Assembly (NCBI RefSeq): GCF_025244905.1
Contig: NZ_CP104285.1
Span: 4,650,001 to 4,714,000 of the forward strand
Direction: 5' to 3'
Length of the DNA: 64,000 nucleotides
Source of the DNA: Enterobacter mori
GTDB lineage: Bacteria > Pseudomonadota > Gammaproteobacteria > Enterobacterales > Enterobacteriaceae
Shown piece by piece: positions 25,653 to 33,676 of this stretch. The position numbers and the translations under genes are program-made. Within the stretch, counting starts at the first letter, position 1, and each line of letters begins with the position of its first letter. Below the pieces are notes generated by a model. That model made no database searches. It was not told where the DNA came from and saw nothing but the letters and a program-made list of their open reading frames with translations.

Positions 25653-27776
25653 TTACACGCGTTCCACGCCAACCAGAATGGCGGTTTCCGGGTCCAGAAT
25701 CGGCAGCGCAATACCCGCCTGCATCAGCCACTCGCCGCTTACCGTTTGCGGCGTTTCCATCCACGACGGCAGCTTACGCATGGTGTGTCCACCCTCACCC
25801 GTAATCTGGATGTTCGGGTGATCGAGCAGCGTGATGCGGTACTGCGCGCTGGCGTCTAACCCCGGCATGCGCAGCGGCATCATCAGGGTGTAATCCGGCA
25901 TCGCGAGCTGGCTGACTAAAAACAGCCCCTGCGTCCTGTCTTCGCTCACGATACACTGCGCCAGGGTGGTGGCATCCGGCATATCCACGCGCCACTGCGT
26001 ACCGTGGTGGATCACCTCTCGCCACTGCTTGTGCAGTGCGGCGTAGTACCGATAGCCTTCGCGTTCATCTTCATCAACGGTGAGCGGGTCCAGCTCCAGC
26101 CCCATATGGCCAAACAGCGCCGTCAGCCCGCGAAACTGGATGCTGTGCTGGCGGAAGGTGGCGTGGCATTTATGATGACCGATATGCGCCCCCATCACCT
26201 CCGGCGGGAAGAAATAGCTCATGCCGCGCTGGATAGTGCTGCGCTCCAGGGCATCGTTGTTATCGGACGCCCAGAAGCGGTGGCAGCGGGTCAGCACTTC
26301 ATAATCGATTCGCCCGCCGCCGGAGGAGCAGGATTCAAACTCAATGTGTGGAAAGCGCTGGCCCAGCACGTCCAGCAGGCGGTAAAACTGGCGGGTTTGC
26401 GCGTCAGCGGCGGCTTTGCCGTTGTGTCCTGGCTGCACCAGCTCGCGGTTCATGTCCCATTTCACGTAGTCGACCGCGTGCTCGCCCAGCAGCCAGCTCA
26501 TGCGCTCCACCAGGTAGTCAAAGGCTTGCGGGATGTTGAGATTGAGCACCAGCTGGTGTCGTCCGGTCGCCTGGGCGTAGCCCGGCAGCGCCAGCACCCA
26601 GTCAGGGTGCGCGCGATACAGATCGGAATCCGGGTTAATCATCTCCGGCTCGACCCAGATACCAAACTCCATGCCGAGCCGTTTAACGTGCTCGATCACC
26701 GGCGTCAGGCCGTTCGGGTATTTTTTCTCGTCCAGATACCAGTCGCCCAGCGCAGCATGATCGTCGTTGCGGCCTTTGAACCAGCCGTCGTCGATAATGA
26801 AGCGCTCCACGCCCAGCGCCGCCGCCTCGTCAGCCATGCGCATGATGTATTCCGGGTCGTGGTTAAAGTAGATTCCCTCCCAGGTATTGAGATGCACCGG
26901 GCGCGGTTTATCTTCCGGGAAGCGGATAACGTTGTCGCGCAGGTAGCGGTGGAACTGCTGGCTCATACCGTTCAGTCCGTTCGCGGAGTAGCTGGCATAC
27001 AGGCGCGGCGTCCAGAGCGTGTCGCCCTCCTCAATGGTCATTTCCCCTGGCAGGTAAAGCGCTTCGGCCTGCAGATAGCGACGGCCATCGGTTTTCGCTT
27101 CCGCGCGCAGGCGGTGGTTGCCGCTCCAGCCCAGGTGAACGCCCCAGACGTCGCCGTGCATTTCGCGAAACGATGGCGTACCGGCAATCAGCGCCGGGAA
27201 GTGCTCGTGGGAGGTTTTACCTCGACGGTTTTCAATCACGAAGCTGTCGTGTTCAAGCGTCACGCGGTGCGGCTGAAATTCTCTGATCCAGCGTCCGTGG
27301 AAAGCCATCACCTCCTGCGCGCGCTCGGCCACCGGCAGCGTCACGGCGAAGCGATCCACCTGCCACGCCTGTGCTTTCAGGTTGGTTAAACCGTGGCGCA
27401 CCACCAGCACGCCGCTGGCATCCAGCGTTAATTCGCTGGTCAGGCGCAGGCCCGCATGGTCATCTTCTGCCGTTACCGTCAGGGATTGCCCCTGCTGCTG
27501 CACGCCAGTGGTTTTAAAGACGGGTGAACCGTCCAGCCCCTGGCGGTGCCCCTCAATGCCCGGCGAGCCAAAGAGGCCGTGCCCCAGCTCGGCCATCAGC
27601 GTGACCGGGGAGTCCACGTCCAGCCTGCCGTTAGCAACCGGGCGCGCAATGCTCAGCGCATCGTGCGGCGAAAAGTGTTGAAGGTGCGGCCCCCAGTAGA
27701 GAATTTCGGCGAAAGGGTGAGCTTTAACCACCATGTCCACCGTATTGCTTTCGAGTCGAAAAATGGAATCTTGCAT
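25653..27776 (-). CDS. rafA: Alpha-galactosidase, GH36 (RafA-like)
   Basis: This is a 707-residue enzyme, the length of RafA. It hydrolyses terminal alpha-1,6-galactose from melibiose and raffinose. An N-terminal beta-sandwich is followed by the catalytic barrel with FIIDDGWFKGRNDD, then DYVKWDMNRE carrying the nucleophile Asp441 and CSSGGGRIDYE plus SDNNDALER carrying the acid/base Asp505. No signal peptide, so it acts in the cytoplasm. The ATG at 27776 (MQDSIFRLES) follows AGGAGATGTC; the frame opens 21 codons earlier inside the operator region. It precedes the permease gene. Confidence 0.93.
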   Translation of the reverse strand: MQDSIFRLESNTVDMVVKAHPFAEILYWGPHLQHFSPHDALSIARPVANGRLDVDSPVTLMAELGHGLFGSPGIEGHRQGLDGSPVFKTTGVQQQGQSLTVTAEDDHAGLRLTSELTLDASGVLVVRHGLTNLKAQAWQVDRFAVTLPVAERAQEVMAFHGRWIREFQPHRVTLEHDSFVIENRRGKTSHEHFPALIAGTPSFREMHGDVWGVHLGWSGNHRLRAEAKTDGRRYLQAEALYLPGEMTIEEGDTLWTPRLYASYSANGLNGMSQQFHRYLRDNVIRFPEDKPRPVHLNTWEGIYFNHDPEYIMRMADEAAALGVERFIIDDGWFKGRNDDHAALGDWYLDEKKYPNGLTPVIEHVKRLGMEFGIWVEPEMINPDSDLYRAHPDWVLALPGYAQATGRHQLVLNLNIPQAFDYLVERMSWLLGEHAVDYVKWDMNRELVQPGHNGKAAADAQTRQFYRLLDVLGQRFPHIEFESCSSGGGRIDYEVLTRCHRFWASDNNDALERSTIQRGMSYFFPPEVMGAHIGHHKCHATFRQHSIQFRGLTALFGHMGLELDPLTVDEDEREGYRYYAALHKQWREVIHHGTQWRVDMPDATTLAQCIVSEDRTQGLFLVSQLAMPDYTLMMPLRMPGLDASAQYRITLLDHPNIQITGEGGHTMRKLPSWMETPQTVSGEWLMQAGIALPILDPETAILVGVERV

Positions 27777-27812
27777 CAGACATCTCCTGTCGTCGGGATG
27801 TCCTGAGTGTTG

Positions 27813-27830
27813 ATCCGAAACGTTTCGGAT
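27813..27830. promoter_or_regulatory. LacI-family operator 1 of the raf genes
   Basis: ATCCGAAACGTTTCGGAT is a perfect 18-base palindrome with the central CG typical of LacI/GalR-family operators. It lies 37 bases upstream of the rafA start. Confidence 0.9.
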
Positions 27831-27833
27831 ACA

Positions 27834-27851
27834 AACCAAAACGTTTCGGAT
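27834..27851. promoter_or_regulatory. LacI-family operator 2 of the raf genes
   Basis: AACCAAAACGTTTCGGAT repeats operator 1 with two changes in the left arm. The centres are 21 bp apart, two helical turns, so two repressor dimers could sit on the same face of the DNA. Confidence 0.85.
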
Positions 27852-27881
27852 TTGTGATCGGGTTTGGAATTTTAGGTTTAA

Positions 27882-28877
27882 TCAGGCCGTCTGGCCGGGG
27901 GAGAATTCAGGCTGCCAGAGCACCTGCAGGTGCGCGATATCGTCGCCGTTAATCAGCTGACGCACCATATCGGCAATCTGTTTTCCAACGCCCTGCCGGG
28001 TAGACTGAATAACGGACCCCACCTCGATATCGACAATGCTGTCCTGCGGCAGGCCGTCGTAGACCACCAGCGAGACGGCGTTTTCACCCGTTAAGCGTCC
28101 CATCTGCGACAGGGCCATCGCCGCACCGTCGCCGTGGGTGTTGCAGTCGGTAATGATGGCCGTGGGCGGCTGCGGCAGGGAGAGAAGTTCTTTCGTGGTG
28201 GCATACCCCACGCGACGCGAAGGGGGCATGGCGCGCAGCCATTCGCTGGAAAGCCCGGCTTCCCGCAGCGCGTCCAGATAGCCATGACGACGCTGGGTGA
28301 TGAATGCCTGATTATTGCTCTCGCCCAGTAGCGCAATGCGCTGATGACCTTTATCGATCAGCCAGCGGGTGGCCTGATACGTACCGGCATAGTTGTCGAA
28401 GTCAAACCACGCGTACGGCTGCGGCAGCTGGCTGCGCCCGAGCGCCAGGAAAGGAAAACCGGCGGCCTGAAGTTGCTCAAGACGCGGATCGTGATCCAGC
28501 GTGTGCGCTACGATCAGCGCATCCACGCGGCGGCTCTGCACCATGCGCATGTAGCTGTGCTTATCCGCCAGATCGTCGTCGGCGATGAGCAATAAGTCGA
28601 TCTCATGTCGCGCCAGTTCGTGGCTAATTTCGCCGACCATGTCCATAAATACGCTGTTATTGAGCGGAACGGGATGCACCGGAAACACCAGCCCGACGGC
28701 GTCGATTTTGCCCATCTTGAGGCGGCGGGCGAAGGTGTTAGGTCGGTAGCCACGGCGCTGAGCCTCTGCTTCCACGCGGGCGCGCGTCCCTGCGGAGACG
28801 TCGTCATATCCGTTGAGTGCACGGCTGACGGTAGTGACTGACAGCCCCAGTTCTTTGGCAATGGCTTTAAGCGACAT
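27882..28877 (-). CDS. rafR: LacI-family repressor of the raf genes
   Basis: This is a 331-residue LacI/GalR-type regulator. The N-terminal helix-turn-helix and hinge are clear (SLKAIAKELGLSVTTVSRAL at 2-21, then RGYRPNTFARRLKMGK), followed by a periplasmic-binding-type effector domain (VGLVFPVHP, DALIVAHTLDHD, LGESNNQAF, AIITDCNTHGDG). It should bind the two palindromes between it and rafA and release them with an alpha-galactoside. It starts only 17 bases after the XRE-cupin gene on the same strand, so read-through from that gene is possible. Confidence 0.9.
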   Translation of the reverse strand: MSLKAIAKELGLSVTTVSRALNGYDDVSAGTRARVEAEAQRRGYRPNTFARRLKMGKIDAVGLVFPVHPVPLNNSVFMDMVGEISHELARHEIDLLLIADDDLADKHSYMRMVQSRRVDALIVAHTLDHDPRLEQLQAAGFPFLALGRSQLPQPYAWFDFDNYAGTYQATRWLIDKGHQRIALLGESNNQAFITQRRHGYLDALREAGLSSEWLRAMPPSRRVGYATTKELLSLPQPPTAIITDCNTHGDGAAMALSQMGRLTGENAVSLVVYDGLPQDSIVDIEVGSVIQSTRQGVGKQIADMVRQLINGDDIAHLQVLWQPEFSPGQTA

Positions 28878-28894
28878 GATTTTCCGTATCTCTG

Positions 28895-29443
28895 TTAATT
28901 CTGTTCCGCCACCAGCAGCGCGTGCGTATCCGGCTCCAGCGCCTTAAAGATATGCGGCAGATCGGCGGGATAACAGATGTAATCCCCCGGCCCCAACTCT
29001 TCCGCCGCGTCGATCAGGCCGACCAGCGCTCGCCCCTGCGTCACAATGATGTGCTCAACCGATCCCGGCGGATGCGGCTGGGATATACGGTCTGCGCCCG
29101 GCTGGGTGAGCAGCAGATAGATATCGCGCCGCGCCCCCGGCGGACACGCCGCCAGCAAAATCGCCTCGTAGTTCGCCTGTCCGGCAACGACCTTCGTTCC
29201 CTCTCCACGGCGGATTACCTGTGTTGTCGTCTGCTGTGGTTCCAGCAGGCGGGCGAAAGGGATATCCAGCGCCACGCAAAGCGACCACAGCGTCTCCAGG
29301 CTCGGGTTACCGTTACCGGATTCCAGTTGGGAAAGCGTGGATTTGGCGATCCCGGCACGACGGGCAATTTCCGCCAGTGAAAGCCCGGTTCGCAGGCGTT
29401 CTCGCACCAGGCTTTTGGCGATCACGCTGATTGGCTGCGTCAT
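28895..29443 (-). CDS. XRE-cupin regulator, divergent from azlCD
   Basis: This is a 182-residue protein with an XRE helix-turn-helix (SLAEIARRAGIAKSTLSQLESG at about 22-43) and a C-terminal cupin domain (about 100-178, with HPPGSVEHIIVTQGRALV and GPGDYICYPADLPHIFKAL). This architecture is common in repressors of amino-acid or drug export genes. It is divergent from azlC across 104 bases containing a CGAACGA-A-TCGTTCG palindrome, its likely operator. It probably controls azlCD and itself; the ligand is unknown. Confidence 0.85.
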   Translation of the reverse strand: MTQPISVIAKSLVRERLRTGLSLAEIARRAGIAKSTLSQLESGNGNPSLETLWSLCVALDIPFARLLEPQQTTTQVIRRGEGTKVVAGQANYEAILLAACPPGARRDIYLLLTQPGADRISQPHPPGSVEHIIVTQGRALVGLIDAAEELGPGDYICYPADLPHIFKALEPDTHALLVAEQN

Positions 29444-29469
29444 AAAACGGCCCTTTTTGTTCTATAAAT

Positions 29470-29484
29470 CGAACGAATCGTTCG
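29470..29484. promoter_or_regulatory. Inverted repeat between the XRE-cupin gene and azlC
   Basis: CGAACGAATCGTTCG is a perfect 7+1+7 palindrome. Further CGTTCG-like half sites occur near 29506 and 29527, the second just upstream of azlC and a TATAAT at 29513-29518. This is the likely binding site of the adjacent XRE regulator. Confidence 0.7.
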
Positions 29485-29547
29485 CCTTGAAAAACGTCTC
29501 TGTTGCGTTCATTATAATGGATACACGTTCGATATGGCTAAAATTGT

Positions 29548-30207
29548 ATGAAGCATCATCTCTCCTGCCTGAAAGGCGACACGATAAAAGCAATCATCCT
29601 GGTTTGCCTCGCGGTGGGCGTGGTCGGGATGTCCTATGGCTCGCTGGCGATGGCCTACGGTTTCCCGCTGTGGGTGCCGTTTGTGCTCTCCCTTACCGTG
29701 CTGGCGGGCGCATCGGAATTTATGTTTATCGGCATTGTGGCGAGCGGCGGCAATCCGCTGGCGGCTGCGGCTGCCGGTTTGCTGGTCAACGCCCGCCACG
29801 TGCCGTTTGGCGTGACGGTGCGGGAACTGGTGGGCAAGCGCGGCCTGAGCTTTTTGGGCTGCCACATCATGAACGACGAAAGCGTGGTCTTTGGCCTGTC
29901 GCAGAAAACCGCCGAGCAGCGTAAAGCGGCCTACTGGCTGTGCGGTTTGGGCGTGGCAATCATCTGGCCGCTGGGCGCGCTGCTGGGTGCCCTGGTCGGC
30001 AAACTGCTGCCAGACCCGGAAACCATTGGGCTGGACGCGGTTTTCCCCGCTATTTTGCTGGCGTTAGTGGTACCGGCGTTTAAAAACCGCACCACGCTGA
30101 TCCGCGCCTGTAGCGGTGCCGTATTGTCGCTGGCCGCCGTGCCGTTTGCCCCGGTCGGCCTGCCGGTGCTGCTCTCTTTACTCGGCCTCGCCGCGAGGAA
30201 AAAATAA
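29548..30207 (+). CDS. azlC: AzlC-family amino-acid exporter, large subunit
   Basis: This is a 219-residue inner-membrane protein of the AzlC/YgaZ family with about five or six membrane segments. The conserved block GAVSEFMFIG-like GASEFMFIGIVASGGNPLAAAAAGLLVNARHVPFG is the family hallmark. With its small partner it exports branched-chain or related amino acids. It overlaps azlD by one base (TAATG). The XRE-cupin regulator is divergent. The exported substrate cannot be read from sequence; this is a second copy type besides the core ygaZH known in enterobacteria. Confidence 0.85.
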   Translation: MKHHLSCLKGDTIKAIILVCLAVGVVGMSYGSLAMAYGFPLWVPFVLSLTVLAGASEFMFIGIVASGGNPLAAAAAGLLVNARHVPFGVTVRELVGKRGLSFLGCHIMNDESVVFGLSQKTAEQRKAAYWLCGLGVAIIWPLGALLGALVGKLLPDPETIGLDAVFPAILLALVVPAFKNRTTLIRACSGAVLSLAAVPFAPVGLPVLLSLLGLAARKK

Positions 30208-30530
30208 TGGAAAACATGACGCTATTTATTCTCGGCATCGCCATTCTCTCGGCGGGAACCTACCTGATGCGCCTTGGCGGAGCGAAGCTTGGCAGTCGGC
30301 TGGCCTTGTCCGAACGCTCTCAGGCGCTGCTGTCGGATGCGGCGACGGTGCTGCTGTTTTCCGTGGCGCTGGCAACCACCTTCTATGAAGGGGAGCATTT
30401 CGCCGGCATGGCCCGCGTGCTCGGCGTGGCCTTTGCGGTGTTTTTAGCCTGGCGAAAAATGCCGCTGATCGTGGTGATTATCGCGGCGGCAATCGTGACG
30501 GCGCTGCTGCGGCTGGCCGGTATACATTGA
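30207..30530 (+). CDS. azlD: AzlD-family amino-acid exporter, small subunit
   Basis: This is a 107-residue hydrophobic protein with three or four membrane segments, including FLAWRKMPLIVVIIAAAIVTALLR near the end, the usual size and pattern of AzlD/YgaH. It forms the exporter with AzlC and starts in the azlC stop codon (TAATG). A hairpin follows about ten bases after its stop. Confidence 0.85.
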   Translation: MENMTLFILGIAILSAGTYLMRLGGAKLGSRLALSERSQALLSDAATVLLFSVALATTFYEGEHFAGMARVLGVAFAVFLAWRKMPLIVVIIAAAIVTALLRLAGIH

Positions 30531-30540
30531 TCCACCTCCC

Positions 30541-30568
30541 TTCCTGACGATGTCATATTCGTCAGGAA
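30541..30568. other. Perfect 10-bp hairpin between azlD and frvA
   Basis: TTCCTGACGA and TCGTCAGGAA arms close an 8-base loop. The next bases are AAATC, so it lacks the T run of an intrinsic terminator on either strand. It may still end or stabilise azlCD mRNA, or be a regulator site for frvA 150 bases downstream. Confidence 0.45.
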
Positions 30569-30716
30569 AATCAGTCCCCTCCGGTATGTGGCCTCGCCCA
30601 CACTTTTCCGCTTCCGTTCGGTGCTGTCTTGTCACGCCCGGCTGACATTTTCACGCTCAGCCTCAAATCGCCTCACCCGTAGAATCAGGTTACGCAATTC
30701 TCAACGGAGTGACGCG

Positions 30717-31163
30717 ATGGCGCACCTGACAGCCGACTGTATCGACCTCAATATTCAGGGCAACAGCCCCTATTCCATCCTCAAAACGCTGGCAGACATG
30801 GCCTGGAAAAATGGCTTCGTCAGCGACCGCGGCGCGTTCTTACAAACGCTTCTGTTGCGCGAAAAGCTGCACTCCACCGGCTTTGGCTCGGGTGTCGCCG
30901 TCCCCCACGGCAAAAGCCCTGTGGTAAAGCAGCCCTTCGTGCTGTTTGCGCGTAACGCCTCGGGCGTCGACTGGAAAGCCAGCGACGGCGAAGCGGTAAC
31001 CTGCTGGATCTGCCTTGGCGTGCCGCAACAGGGGGAAGACGGACAGGTGAAGCTGATTGGCACCCTGTGCCGGAAGATTATTCACGCGGAATTTATCTCA
31101 CAGCTCAAACAGGGCGGTCAGGAGCAGATCCTCACGCTGCTCAACCAGACGCTGAGCGAATAA
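30717..31163 (+). CDS. frvA: PTS fructose-type EIIA component FrvA
   Basis: This is a 148-residue cytoplasmic EIIA of the fructose/mannitol class, the same size as E. coli FrvA. The phosphorylated histidine is His64 in GVAVPHGKSPVV. It passes phosphate from HPr to FrvB. The ATG at 30717 (MAHLTADCIDLNIQG) has GGAG about eight bases upstream; the frame is open 43 codons earlier without family similarity. First gene of frvABXR, ten bases before frvB. The sugar is unknown. Confidence 0.92.
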   Translation: MAHLTADCIDLNIQGNSPYSILKTLADMAWKNGFVSDRGAFLQTLLLREKLHSTGFGSGVAVPHGKSPVVKQPFVLFARNASGVDWKASDGEAVTCWICLGVPQQGEDGQVKLIGTLCRKIIHAEFISQLKQGGQEQILTLLNQTLSE

Positions 31164-31173
31164 GGAGCAAACC

Positions 31174-32616
31174 ATGACGTCCTTACGATTAGTCGCCATC
31201 ACCAACTGTCCGGCAGGTATTGCGCACACCTATATGGTGGCCGAGGCGCTGGAGCGAAAGGCGCGAGCTTTAGGGCATACCATTCAGGTTGAGACCCAGG
31301 GTTCCAGCGGGGTGGAAAATCATTTGAGCGATGAGGCTATCCGTGAAGCGGACTACGTGATTCTGGCAACCGGTCGCGGGCTTAGCGCCGACGATCGCGC
31401 CCGTTTTGCCGGAAAGCAGGTTTTCCAGATCCCAATTTCACACGCGCTGAAGAATATCGATGCTATTTTTGACAACTTATCCACTCAGTCGCAGCGTTTC
31501 GCCGCCGATACCGGCGTAAAGCTGGGCAAACAGGATGTGCAGAAAGGCAGCGTGATGAGCCACCTGATGGCGGGCGTCTCTGCCGCGCTGCCGTTTGTGA
31601 TCGGCGGCGGTATTCTGGTGGCGCTCGCCAATATGCTGGTCCAGCTTGGCCTGCCCTATACCGATATGGCGAAAGGTGCGCCTTCGTTTGCCTGGGTGGT
31701 GGAGTCCATCGGTTATCTCGGCTTTACCTTTATGATCCCTATTATGGGCGCGTACATCGCCCTGTCGATTGGCGATAAACCGGCATTCGCACCGGCTTTT
31801 CTGGTGTGTTATCTGGCGAACGATAAAGGGCTGCTCGGCACGCAGTCCGGCGCGGGCTTCCTTGGCGCAGTCGTGCTGGGGCTGGCAATAGGCTACTTCG
31901 TGCTGTGGTTTCGCAAGCTCAGGCTCGGCAAGGCGCTGCAGCCGCTGCTCGGCTCGATGCTGATCCCGTTTGTGACGCTTCTCGTCTTCGGTGTGCTGAC
32001 TTACTACGCGATCGGCCCGTTGATGTCCGATCTGATGGGCGGCCTGCTGCACCTCCTCAATACCATTCCACCGTCGATGAAGCTTGGCGCGGCGTTCCTC
32101 GTGGGCGCGATGCTGGCGTTTGATATGGGCGGCCCGGTCAATAAAACCGCGTGGTTTTTCTGCTTCTCGCTGCTGGAAAAACACATCTACGACTGGTACG
32201 CCATCGTCGGCGTGGTGGCGCTGATGCCGCCCGTTGCCGCAGGTATCGCCACTTATCTGGCACCGAAGCTGTTTACCGAACAGGAAAAAGCGGCGGCCAG
32301 CAGCGCCATCGTGGTAGGTGCTACCGTCGCCACCGAACCGGCAATCCCCTACGCGCTGGCGGCGCCGCTGCCGATGCTTACCGCGAATACCCTCAGCGGC
32401 GGCATTGCGGGCATGCTGACCCTCTCGTTTGGCCTCCAGCGTCTCGCGCCGGGGCTGGGCGTGTTTGACCCGCTGATTGGCCTGATGTCTCCGGCGGGCG
32501 CGTTCTATCTGGTGCTGGGCATCGGTCTGGCGATAAACATTACGTTAATTATCGTGTTAAAGGGCTGGTGGCTGAAGCGTAAAGCCGCCCGTCAGGAGGT
32601 TGCACATGAACATTGA
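31174..32616 (+). CDS. frvB: PTS fructose-type EIIBC component FrvB
   Basis: This is a 480-residue membrane permease. An N-terminal EIIB domain (about 1-100) has the phospho-cysteine Cys12 in ITNCPAGIAHTYMVAEAL. The EIIC domain follows (about 125-470) with some eight to ten membrane segments and MSHLMAGVSAALPFVIGGG, GGPVNKTAWFFC and ATEPAIPYALAAP. It transports and phosphorylates a fructose-like sugar. The gene overlaps frvX by eleven bases, so the two are translationally coupled. Confidence 0.93.
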   Translation: MTSLRLVAITNCPAGIAHTYMVAEALERKARALGHTIQVETQGSSGVENHLSDEAIREADYVILATGRGLSADDRARFAGKQVFQIPISHALKNIDAIFDNLSTQSQRFAADTGVKLGKQDVQKGSVMSHLMAGVSAALPFVIGGGILVALANMLVQLGLPYTDMAKGAPSFAWVVESIGYLGFTFMIPIMGAYIALSIGDKPAFAPAFLVCYLANDKGLLGTQSGAGFLGAVVLGLAIGYFVLWFRKLRLGKALQPLLGSMLIPFVTLLVFGVLTYYAIGPLMSDLMGGLLHLLNTIPPSMKLGAAFLVGAMLAFDMGGPVNKTAWFFCFSLLEKHIYDWYAIVGVVALMPPVAAGIATYLAPKLFTEQEKAAASSAIVVGATVATEPAIPYALAAPLPMLTANTLSGGIAGMLTLSFGLQRLAPGLGVFDPLIGLMSPAGAFYLVLGIGLAINITLIIVLKGWWLKRKAARQEVAHEH

Positions 32617-33667
32617 GTTACTGAAATCGCTCTGCGATGCCAGCGCGGTCAGCGGCGATGAGCAGGAAGTCCGCACCATCCTGATCGACGCCCTGCAACG
32701 CCATGCCGACGAAATCACCTTCGACGGGCTGGGCAGCGTCATCGCCCGCAAAGGTTCACGCGGGCCGAAGGTGGCTATCGTCGGGCATATGGATGAAGTG
32801 GGCTTTATGGTCACCCACATCACCGAGGCGGGGTTTATCCGGTTTGACACCGTCGGCGGCTGGTGGAGCCAGTCGATGCTTAACCATCGGGTCACCCTCC
32901 GCACCCGTGAAGGCAAGAAAATCCCGGGCATTATCGGGTCCGTTGCGCCCCATGCGCTGAGCGAAAAGCAGAAACAGCAGCCGATGAATATTGATGAGAT
33001 GTTTATCGATATTGGCGCGAACAGCCGCGAAGAGGTAGAAAAATGCGGCATCCGGATGGGCGATTTTGTCAGCCCCGAGGCCAACTTTGCCCGCTGGGGA
33101 GAGGACAAAATCGTCGCCAAAGCGCTGGATAACCGCGTGGGCTGCGCCCTGATGGCCGAACTGCTGATCGGCGTCAATAACCCCAATATCCGCCTGTACG
33201 GCGTGGGCAGCGTCGAGGAAGAGGTTGGCTTACGCGGGGCGCAAACCTCCGCCGAGTGCGTCAAACCCGACGTGGTTATCGTGCTCGATACCGCCGTCGC
33301 GGGCGATGTGCCCGGCATCGACGGCGTGAAATATCCGCTGAAAGTCGGCCACGGCCCCGGCGTGATGCTGTTCGATAAACGCTATTTCCCTAACCAGAAG
33401 CTGCTTGCTTTACTCAAACAGAGCGCGGAAACCGCGCAAGCGCCGCTGCAGTTCAGCACCATGAAAACCGGTGCGACCGACGGCGGGCGTTATAACGTGA
33501 TGGGCGGCGGGCGGCCGGTGGTGGCGCTTTGTCTGCCAACACGGTATTTGCATGCCAACAGCGGTATGATCTCCCAAAAGGATTATGACGCGGCGCTGGA
33601 CATGGTGCATGACCTGCTGATGTCGCTTGATGAAACGCAGGTCGCCGCGCTAACGGATTTTCGCTAA
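32606..33667 (+). CDS. frvX: M42-family peptidase FrvX
   Basis: This is a 353-residue metallopeptidase of the M42 glutamyl aminopeptidase/endoglucanase-like family. Two-metal ligands are visible: His in IVGHMDEVGF, Asp in KALDNRVG, the Glu pair of VEEEVGLRG, Asp in VLDTAVAGD and His in TRYLHANSGM. Its role in a sugar PTS operon is not established; it may process glycated or conjugated substrates after uptake. I use the ATG at 32606 because AGGAGGT precedes it by six bases. A TTG two codons earlier is in frame but less likely. Confidence 0.92.
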   Translation: MNIELLKSLCDASAVSGDEQEVRTILIDALQRHADEITFDGLGSVIARKGSRGPKVAIVGHMDEVGFMVTHITEAGFIRFDTVGGWWSQSMLNHRVTLRTREGKKIPGIIGSVAPHALSEKQKQQPMNIDEMFIDIGANSREEVEKCGIRMGDFVSPEANFARWGEDKIVAKALDNRVGCALMAELLIGVNNPNIRLYGVGSVEEEVGLRGAQTSAECVKPDVVIVLDTAVAGDVPGIDGVKYPLKVGHGPGVMLFDKRYFPNQKLLALLKQSAETAQAPLQFSTMKTGATDGGRYNVMGGGRPVVALCLPTRYLHANSGMISQKDYDAALDMVHDLLMSLDETQVAALTDFR

Positions 33668-33676
33668 GGACCCGCC

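Noticed and set aside
26004..27389. A 461-codon plus-strand frame opposite rafA
   Set aside because: It mirrors the codon structure of rafA, whose catalytic motifs are intact; no domain or ribosome site supports the reverse frame.
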